Position numbers and translations under genes: made by a program
In this document: positions 1 through 5,035 of the stretch, one piece after another
How the letters are laid out: each line of letters opens with the position of its first letter
Position numbering within the stretch: the stretch's first letter is position 1
Notes under the pieces: generated by a model
Database searches by the model: none
What the model saw: only the letters and a program-made list of their open reading frames with translations
What the model was told of the DNA's origin: nothing
Origin: Rhodospirillaceae bacterium
GTDB taxonomy: Bacteria; Pseudomonadota; Alphaproteobacteria; Dongiales; Dongiaceae
Assembly: GCA_016794075.1 (NCBI GenBank)
Contig: JAEUKU010000192.1
Coordinates: 1-6,106, forward strand
DNA length: 6,106 nt
Direction of reading: 5' to 3'

Positions 1-301
1 CTGGCAGCGCTTCCGCTACGTGACCCTGCCGCTGCTCACCCCGATCATCGCCATCGTGATGACCTTCTCGGTGCTGTTCACCTTCACCGATTTCCAGCTC
101 ATCTACGTGCTGACCCGCGGCGGGCCGGTCAATGCCACGCATCTGATGGCGACCTTGAGCTTCCAGCGCGGCATCTCCGGCGGCATGCTGGGCGAGGGTG
201 CGGCCATTGCCGTCGCCATGGTGCCGTTCCTGCTGGCGGCGATCCTGTTCAGTTATTTTGGCCTGCAGCGCCGGCGCTGGCAGCAGGGCGGGAGCGACTG
301 A
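1..301 (+). CDS. Sugar ABC transporter permease, MalF/UgpA type (3' end only)
   Basis: This is the C-terminal 99 residues of an inner-membrane permease of a CUT1 carbohydrate importer; the start lies left of the window and the reading frame enters at base 2. The first visible residues, WQRFRYVTLPLLTP, are the end of the EAA loop, the cytoplasmic helix that docks on the ATPase (the usual form ends in F-x-x-I/V-T-L-P-x-x-x-P). A membrane segment follows at about residues 11-33 of the fragment. Next comes the MalF-type signature YVLTRGGPVNATHLM (about 35-49), and a last membrane segment lies at about 66-87 before an Arg-rich cytoplasmic tail (QRRRWQQ). The TGA at 299-301 is one base before the ATG of the second permease, so the two are co-transcribed and probably form a heterodimer. 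The family is clear; the transported sugar is not shown by anything here. Confidence 0.93.
   Translation, partial: WQRFRYVTLPLLTPIIAIVMTFSVLFTFTDFQLIYVLTRGGPVNATHLMATLSFQRGISGGMLGEGAAIAVAMVPFLLAAILFSYFGLQRRRWQQGGSD
290..294 (+). promoter_or_regulatory. Ribosome binding site of the second permease
   Basis: GGGAG lies inside the end of the upstream permease gene, 8 bases before the ATG at 303. The later in-frame ATGs at 330 and 348 have weaker upstream sequence (348 has only AAGG at a short spacing), so this site decides for 303. Confidence 0.6.
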
Positions 302-302
302 G

Positions 303-1193
303 ATGGCCGTGGCGGATGAGCCGAACCGGATGGGCGACGAAGGCGGCATGGGTTATCTGCAGAATCTGCCGCGCCGGCTGGTGACCGTCTACCTGCCGTT
401 GGCGGTGTTCTGCTTCGTGCTGCTGTTCCCGTTCTACTGGATGGCCGTGACGGCGGTGAAGCCGAACGACGAGCTCACCGATTACAAGAATTTCAGCCCC
501 TTCTGGGTGGTGCGGCCGACCCTCGATCACATCAAGTACCTGCTGTTCGAGACCTCCTATCCCGGCTGGCTGTGGAACACCATCATCATCTCGGTGGCGG
601 CGACCTTCATCTCGCTCGTCGCCGCGGTCTTCGCCGCCTATGCCATCGAGCGCCTGCGCTTCCGCGGCGCGCGCTCGATCGGGCTTGCCATCTTCCTCGC
701 CTATCTGGTGCCGCCCTCGATCCTGTTCATTCCGTTGGCCGTGATGGTGTTCAAGCTCGGCCTCTACGACACGCGGATGGCGCTGATCCTGACCTATCCC
801 ACCTTCCTGATCCCCTTCTGCACCTGGCTGCTGATGGGCTATTTCCGCTCGATCCCCTACGAGCTCGAGGAATGCGCGCTGATCGACGGCGCTTCGCGCT
901 GGCAGATCCTGACCAAGATCGTGCTGCCGCTGGCGGTGCCGGGCCTGATCTCCGCCGGCATCTTCGCCTTCACCCTCTCCTGGAACGAGTTCATCTACGC
1001 CCTCACCTTCATCCAGTCCTCGGAGAACAAGACCGTGCCGGTCGGCGTGCTGACCGAGCTGGTGCGGAGCGACGTCTATGAATGGGGATCGCTGATGGCG
1101 GGCGCGCTGATCGGCTCCTTGCCGGTCGTCATCCTCTATTCCTTCTTCGTCGAGCACTACGTCTCGTCGATGACCGGGGCGGTGAAGGAGTAG
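303..1193 (+). CDS. Sugar ABC transporter permease, MalG/UgpE type
   Basis: This 296-residue inner-membrane protein is the second channel subunit of a CUT1 sugar importer; the length is normal for MalG/UgpE relatives. Six membrane segments can be picked out, at about residues 29-49, 91-113, 125-150, 160-180, 210-235 and 262-285. The first is followed by a periplasmic stretch containing the family-typical AVKPNDEL. The EAA loop that contacts the ATPase is at about 188-213: LEECALIDGASRW, then LPLAVP, with the invariant Gly at 196. The following SWNEFIYALTF (226-236) is also typical of MalG-type subunits. The start at 303 is supported by GGGAG 8 bases upstream and sits one base after the stop of the partner permease. 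The N-terminus is soluble for about 25 residues and contains two more Met codons, at 330 and 348. The gene ends a plus-strand run facing an opposing operon. The substrate is unknown; glycerol-3-phosphate, maltose-type and other sugars all use this architecture. Confidence 0.94.
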   Translation: MAVADEPNRMGDEGGMGYLQNLPRRLVTVYLPLAVFCFVLLFPFYWMAVTAVKPNDELTDYKNFSPFWVVRPTLDHIKYLLFETSYPGWLWNTIIISVAATFISLVAAVFAAYAIERLRFRGARSIGLAIFLAYLVPPSILFIPLAVMVFKLGLYDTRMALILTYPTFLIPFCTWLLMGYFRSIPYELEECALIDGASRWQILTKIVLPLAVPGLISAGIFAFTLSWNEFIYALTFIQSSENKTVPVGVLTELVRSDVYEWGSLMAGALIGSLPVVILYSFFVEHYVSSMTGAVKE

Positions 1194-1199
1194 GACCAG

Positions 1200-1227
1200 G
1201 CCGGTCGCCGGACACGTGCGGCCCGGC
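1200..1227 (+). terminator. GC-rich hairpin after the permease stop, possible terminator
   Basis: GCCGG (1200-1204) pairs with CCGGC (1223-1227) and, after a two-base TC bulge, GCCG (1207-1210) pairs with CGGC (1219-1222). The eight-base loop is GACACGTG. The stem starts 7 bases after the stop codon of the permease gene and lies between convergent genes, where a terminator is expected. No T-tract follows, so intrinsic termination is doubtful. It could act as an mRNA 3'-end stabiliser, assist Rho, or be a chance fold in GC-rich DNA. Confidence 0.35.
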
Positions 1228-1347
1228 AGGGTCATTGCCATCGCGCCCGCCACACCGCAGCCGGGACAAGCCAAAGCCGTGGGGCGAGGCGACACGCCGT
1301 GGTGGCGGGCGGCCTGCTTGACCTCGCGCCATCCACCTACGTCGCGC

Positions 1348-2898
1348 TTAGCCCAGGCCGGACTGAACTGCTGCCGCGCGGCTCGCGCGATCGAGGAGGC
1401 TGCGGCCGCTCAACTCCGCCGGCGCCCGCAGGCCGAGCAATTCGACCAAAGTCGGCATCACGTCGAAGGAGCTCGCCGTGCCGCAATTTCCGCACGGCAA
1501 GCGCGGCGTGGTGAAATAGGCGATGCCGTGGCCGCCGGAATGGCCGCCGGTGCGGCGATAGGGGGCCGGCCCGATCAGGCCGAGACGGTCGTGGTAGAAT
1601 GCCAGCGGCCCGTCGCGCCAGAGGATGACCAGATCCGCCTGGGTCGGGTCGGCACGCAAGGGATCGTCCGCCACCGGGCGCTCGGCGCTGCGCACCACCG
1701 GCGCGCCCGTGCGCGGATTGCGCAGCTCGGACAGCAGGTCGCACAACTCATCCAGCTTCCGGCTGTAGTCCGCGGCTGCGACCAGCCCGTCCCGCTCGCG
1801 GCCGACGAGGTTGATGCGGATGCGACCGTCGTAATAGGAGGGCAGCGCGAAGGCCTCCATGCGCGGCCAGAATCCGCGATAGAGCGAGGCGGGCATCCAA
1901 TCGAGCCTGGCCGGCTCGGCTCCGGTCCCGGTCGGGCCCATGCAGGCACGCACCGCCACCGACCATCTTTCCTTCGGCCCCAGCATCGGCACATCGGTCG
2001 TCGCCCAATCCGCCCGCGGCTCGAACAATCTGGTGCCGAAGCTCAGCCGGTAGAGCAGCTCCGGCAGCAGCAGCATGGTCGGCACGTCGGAATCATTGGC
2101 GCCCATGCCGTGCATCGAGAACAACACCAGCTCCGCATCCGGGAATGCGTGCATGTAATCGCCCAGCATCCGGTCGAACGCCTGGTAGACGCCCACAACA
2201 CCGAGACGCGCAGGGGCTGCTGAGGGCAAATGGTGCAAAGGGTGCGCCGGATCGTAGCCGTGCCATAAGGCTTCGATGGCCGAGTGGAACTCGCTCACCA
2301 CCAACAGCGCCAGATCCCAATCCGGCAGCCGTTCCGCCAAGAGCCAGCGCCCGATCTCGCCGCGCAAGGTCACGGCCCGGACCAAACCTTCAGCCATGGC
2401 CTTGGCGCGCTTCTTGTACGGCCAGACGAAGCCGTAGATATAGGGCGTCGCCGGATAGGGGCCGAAACGCGCCTCGATCTCCTGCGCCAGCCCGGCCGGC
2501 ACGGCGTGCTGCTTCACGCCGGCATCATGCGCGCCCCAGCTGACCAGCCCCTGGCAGTTGGGTGCCGCCTGCAGATCGAAATAGGGCGCATCGAAGATGA
2601 CGCAGCGCGCCGCGATGTCGCCCAAGAAAGGCGGCTGCACGGTGCCGAACTGGCTTGCCCCATAGGTCGCGGGATCGAAGCGCACCGCGGCATGGCGCCC
2701 GTAATCCTGCGGCGCCTTGCCCAGGCTGACATGCTCCCAGGCAAGCCCGGTGCGCTTGGCGGCGCCATGATCGAGCGCAAAGACCGCGCTGTTGCGGGCG
2801 AGATTGCGCAGATTTGGCAATCCCCCCTCGTCCATCAGGCGCGCGGCAACACTGGGCTCATAGCCGTCGAGGCCGATGGCGAGGACGCGTTTCTTCAT
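1348..2898 (-). CDS. Alkaline phosphatase superfamily phosphodiesterase/nucleotide pyrophosphatase-like protein
   Basis: A 516-residue protein with the layout of type I phosphodiesterase/nucleotide pyrophosphatase relatives, two-metal hydrolases of phosphate or sulfate esters. The N-terminus RVLAIGLDGYEPS (4-16) is the first strand with metal ligand D11. T50 in RTGLAWEHVSLGKAPQDYG (49-67) aligns without gaps to the family's nucleophile Thr. EFHSAIEALWHGYDPAHP (203-220) is the second metal region, SMHGMG (261-266) the third, and GGHSGGHG (451-458) holds the last metal His. The end has the superfamily's D-x-x-P-T-L-x-x-L-L-G element (479-489) and a G-R-S-L-L motif (498-502). Several ligand positions deviate: His and Glu replace the usual Asp and His in the second region, and Met replaces Asp in the third. 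A CxxC pair lies at 469-472. There is no signal peptide, so it is probably cytoplasmic. Its ATG overlaps the glycosyltransferase stop (ATGA), implying translational coupling. The fold is reasonably sure; the substrate and even catalytic activity are open. Confidence 0.82.
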   Translation of the reverse strand: MKKRVLAIGLDGYEPSVAARLMDEGGLPNLRNLARNSAVFALDHGAAKRTGLAWEHVSLGKAPQDYGRHAAVRFDPATYGASQFGTVQPPFLGDIAARCVIFDAPYFDLQAAPNCQGLVSWGAHDAGVKQHAVPAGLAQEIEARFGPYPATPYIYGFVWPYKKRAKAMAEGLVRAVTLRGEIGRWLLAERLPDWDLALLVVSEFHSAIEALWHGYDPAHPLHHLPSAAPARLGVVGVYQAFDRMLGDYMHAFPDAELVLFSMHGMGANDSDVPTMLLLPELLYRLSFGTRLFEPRADWATTDVPMLGPKERWSVAVRACMGPTGTGAEPARLDWMPASLYRGFWPRMEAFALPSYYDGRIRINLVGRERDGLVAAADYSRKLDELCDLLSELRNPRTGAPVVRSAERPVADDPLRADPTQADLVILWRDGPLAFYHDRLGLIGPAPYRRTGGHSGGHGIAYFTTPRLPCGNCGTASSFDVMPTLVELLGLRAPAELSGRSLLDRASRAAAVQSGLG

Positions 2899-3857
2899 TC
2901 CGCCGGCTCCAACACCGCGCCGGCAGGGCGAAGATTCGCATGCCGATGCGCGCTATGAGCCGCGCGGGCTCCGCGCAGCAACGAAGCCTGCTTCAGCGCC
3001 CGGACCCAGATCTTCGGCCGACGCAAGAGTCTGCCGCGCAGATAGGCGAGCTCGCAACGGAGCAGCGCTTGCCAGGACGTATCCGGCGGCGCCTGCAGCG
3101 TCCTGCGGACGCGGCCAAAGGCGCGGCCCTCGTAGTAGCGGCGCAGATAAGCGATGGTTTGCCGCTTCGGATCAATCCAATGCGTCACTTGCGCCGCGGC
3201 GACCCAGATGCCAATGCCGCCTTGGCCGCACAAGCGGCGCAGCAACTGGCTTTCCTCGCCGCTCAGCATCCAGCGCCCGGGCTGCCGACCGAGGGCCAGG
3301 TCGAATCTCAGCGCCCGCGCCTCCTGCGCGCGTAGCGCGAAGTTCGCCCCATATGGCAGCGTGTCCAAGGCGATCCGCGCCCCATCGGCTGCCACCTCGC
3401 GCGCGGCGAAGGCCGAGCCGGTCAAGTGCAGAGACTTTACCAGCCAGGCCGGGGGCTTTCCTTCGAATTGCGGCGCAATCGGCCCGCCGAAGAAGCTCGC
3501 CTGCGGATGCGCTGCGAAGGCCGCTTCATAGGCGCGGAGCCAATGCGGCGCGACGGTGACATCATCGTCGGTCCAAATGAAATAGTCGCATTGGAGGGTC
3601 TCCAGCGCGGCATTCCGTGCCCGCGCCAAGCCGGGATCCGGCGCCACCACCAGCGAGATCGGCAATCTGCCCCGGAATTCTTCCACCAGGCGACGGGTAT
3701 CGGCGCAATCGCCGTTATCGACTACCGCGATCTGCCATTCGGCCGATCCGGGGGGCTCCAGCCCGGCCATTGAGGCCAGGGCGCGCGCCAGCGAGCCCGG
3801 CCGGCGAAAGGTGCAGATGACGATGGCGATCTTCACGGGAGCAGCCCGCCATTCCAT
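2895..3857 (-). CDS. Family 2 glycosyltransferase
   Basis: A 320-residue GT-A fold enzyme that should transfer a sugar from a nucleotide-sugar donor. Numbered from the chosen ATG, the nucleotide-binding strand is KIAIVICTFRRPGSL (9-23), followed by VVDNGD (45-50) and the arginine-containing PGLARARNAAL (75-85). WTDDDV (95-100) carries the DxD metal/donor motif, GANFALR (170-176) is the acceptor-side element, and SGEESQLLRRL (199-209) matches the ED-type catalytic-base region. H226 in VTHWI fits the conserved late His. The C-terminal 80 residues are Arg/Leu-rich, with no clear membrane span, so a cytoplasmic or membrane-peripheral protein is likely. Start choice is uncertain: ATG at 3857 is 7 bases after the mutase stop but lacks a good binding site. 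GTG at 3836 has GGCGGG 8 bases upstream and would start directly at the first strand. TTG at 3884 would overlap the mutase gene. Sugar and acceptor are unknown. The gene overlaps the phosphodiesterase start by four bases. Confidence 0.88.
   Translation of the reverse strand: MEWRAAPVKIAIVICTFRRPGSLARALASMAGLEPPGSAEWQIAVVDNGDCADTRRLVEEFRGRLPISLVVAPDPGLARARNAALETLQCDYFIWTDDDVTVAPHWLRAYEAAFAAHPQASFFGGPIAPQFEGKPPAWLVKSLHLTGSAFAAREVAADGARIALDTLPYGANFALRAQEARALRFDLALGRQPGRWMLSGEESQLLRRLCGQGGIGIWVAAAQVTHWIDPKRQTIAYLRRYYEGRAFGRVRRTLQAPPDTSWQALLRCELAYLRGRLLRRPKIWVRALKQASLLRGARAAHSAHRHANLRPAGAVLEPAE
2907..2910 (-). promoter_or_regulatory. Ribosome binding site of the phosphodiesterase gene
   Basis: On the minus strand GGAG is placed 8 bases before the ATG at 2898, inside the last codons of the glycosyltransferase gene. 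It supports the start that overlaps the upstream stop codon by ATGA. Confidence 0.5.
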
Positions 3858-3864
3858 GGACGCG

Positions 3865-4137
3865 TCAACGCTGCAGTCTATCAAACTTCTCGAATTCGTG
3901 CATGATCGAGGCTTCGACCAGGGCGCGATAGGCGCTGGCCACCACCCTGGGATCGGCGCCCAGGCGCTGCGCCTCGGCTTCGACCTTTATCAGCACGTCG
4001 GCGATGCGGGCCTCGTCGCGCACGGTGGCGCGGTCCTTCTTGATCCGCGCCGCCTCGTCGATGTAGTGCAGCCGGTCGGCCAGCAAAGCGACGATATCTC
4101 GGTCGAGCGCGTCGATCTCGGCGCGCACCTCGGCCAT
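3865..4137 (-). CDS. Chorismate mutase, AroQ fold (PchB-like)
   Basis: A 90-residue all-helical protein that should convert chorismate to prephenate, the entry to phenylalanine and tyrosine. Against remembered E. coli mutase and PchB sequences the key residues line up: R5 (VRAEIDALDRDIV), R22 (LLADRLHY), K33 (ARIKKDR), D41 and R44 (VRDEARI), and E81 in the last helix (SIMHEFEKF). The E. coli Glu52 position is Ile here, as it is Val in PchB, and the catalytic Gln88 position is Glu. The ATG at 4137 is preferred because it begins just before the first helix and leaves 13 bases after the tyrA stop. An upstream in-frame ATG at 4167 would give 100 residues with a basic N-terminal extension (MPNRRKHCRN) overlapping tyrA by 17 bases; neither start has a strong binding site. 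Position right after tyrA argues for mutase rather than isochorismate-pyruvate lyase activity, although the lyase relatives look similar. Confidence 0.88.
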   Translation of the reverse strand: MAEVRAEIDALDRDIVALLADRLHYIDEAARIKKDRATVRDEARIADVLIKVEAEAQRLGADPRVVASAYRALVEASIMHEFEKFDRLQR

Positions 4138-4150
4138 GTTCCGGCAGTGT

Positions 4151-5035
4151 TTACGCCTGTTTGGCATCGATGATCGACCGGCGGATGGCGCGGGTGCGGG
4201 TGAACCAGTCTTCCAGCTTCTCGCCCTCGCCCCAGCGGATGGCGCGCTGGAGCGCGGTCAGGTCCTCGCTGAAGCGGCCCAGCATTTCGAGCACCGCCTC
4301 GCGATTGTTGAGGAAGATGTCGCGCCACATGATCGGGTTGGAGGCGGCGATGCGGGTGAAATCGCGGAAGCCGGAGGCGGAGAACTTGATCACCTCGCGC
4401 TGGGTGCTGTCCTCGAGACCCGTCGCGGTGCCGACGATGGTATAGGCGATCAAGTGCGGCAGGTGCGAGGTGATGGCCAACACCTGGTCGTGGTGGCTGG
4501 GCTCCATGATCTCGACATTGGAGCCGAGCCCGCGCCAGAAGGCGGCGAGCTTCTCGACCGCCGCTTGATCGGCCCCCGGCAGCGGGGTGAGGATCTGCCA
4601 GCGGCCTTCGAACAATTCGGCGAAGCCCGCCTTCGGCCCGGAATGCTCGGTGCCGGCGACAGGATGACCCGGGATGAAATGCACATGGTCCGGCAGCAGC
4701 GGGCCGAGATCGCGCACCACCGCCTGCTTGACCGAGCCGACATCGCTCAAGATCGCGCCGGGCTTCAGATGCGGCGCGATCGCCTGCCCGATCTCGGCAT
4801 AGGCGCCGACCGGCGCGCAGATGATGACGAGGTCGGCGCCCTGCACCGCCGCCGCCGGATCGGCGTCGTAGAGGTCGCCGAGCTGCAGCGCCTCGGCGTC
4901 CTTCCGCGCCTCATACGAGGAATCAGCGATGGCGATGGCCTTGGCGAGGTTGTGCCGGCGCGCACCGCGCGCGATCGAGGAGCCGATCAGGCCGATGCCG
5001 ATGAGGCAGAGCTTGTCGAACAGCGCGTCACTCAT
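4151..5035 (-). CDS. tyrA: Prephenate/arogenate (cyclohexadienyl) dehydrogenase
   Basis: A 294-residue NAD(P)-dependent enzyme of tyrosine synthesis that oxidatively decarboxylates prephenate to 4-hydroxyphenylpyruvate and/or arogenate to tyrosine. The N-terminal Rossmann fold has LIGIGLIGSS (11-20) and an acidic residue, D38, at the end of the second strand, which usually favours NAD over NADP. SDVGSVK (97-103) and HPVAGTEHSG (124-133) form the active site, with H124 the likely catalytic His. The helical C-terminal domain has SHLPHLIAY (190-198), ASGFRDFTRIA (220-230) and MWRDIFLNN (236-244), all characteristic of the family. The protein stops after this domain, so there is no ACT regulatory domain and no fused mutase as in E. 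coli TyrA. The ATG at 5035 overlaps the aminotransferase stop as ATGA and has GGGAG 10 bases upstream. A longer reading frame to the right only repeats out-of-frame aminotransferase sequence. Prephenate versus arogenate preference cannot be told by eye. Confidence 0.95.
   Translation of the reverse strand: MSDALFDKLCLIGIGLIGSSIARGARRHNLAKAIAIADSSYEARKDAEALQLGDLYDADPAAAVQGADLVIICAPVGAYAEIGQAIAPHLKPGAILSDVGSVKQAVVRDLGPLLPDHVHFIPGHPVAGTEHSGPKAGFAELFEGRWQILTPLPGADQAAVEKLAAFWRGLGSNVEIMEPSHHDQVLAITSHLPHLIAYTIVGTATGLEDSTQREVIKFSASGFRDFTRIAASNPIMWRDIFLNNREAVLEMLGRFSEDLTALQRAIRWGEGEKLEDWFTRTRAIRRSIIDAKQA

Noticed and set aside
249..1295. A 348-codon open frame on the minus strand opposite the second permease.
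   Set aside because: Its product is rich in Arg, His, Gly, Asp and Gln with no recognisable domain, as expected for the antisense of a GC-rich membrane-protein gene. The plus-strand permease explains the region fully.
1295..1307. A small stem CGCC-GTGGT-GGCG that could end the minus-strand operon.
   Set aside because: Only four base pairs, no T-run on either strand, and such stems are frequent by chance at this base composition.
1194..1347. A small gene in the gap between the convergent operons.
   Set aside because: No frame there combines a binding site, a start and a product with any recognisable feature; the open frames are continuations of antisense reading.
1216..2223. A 335-codon plus-strand open frame covering the convergent gap and the phosphodiesterase.
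   Set aside because: It lies antisense to a gene with clear family motifs, and the product is a low-complexity Arg/Ala/Gln-rich sequence without a domain.
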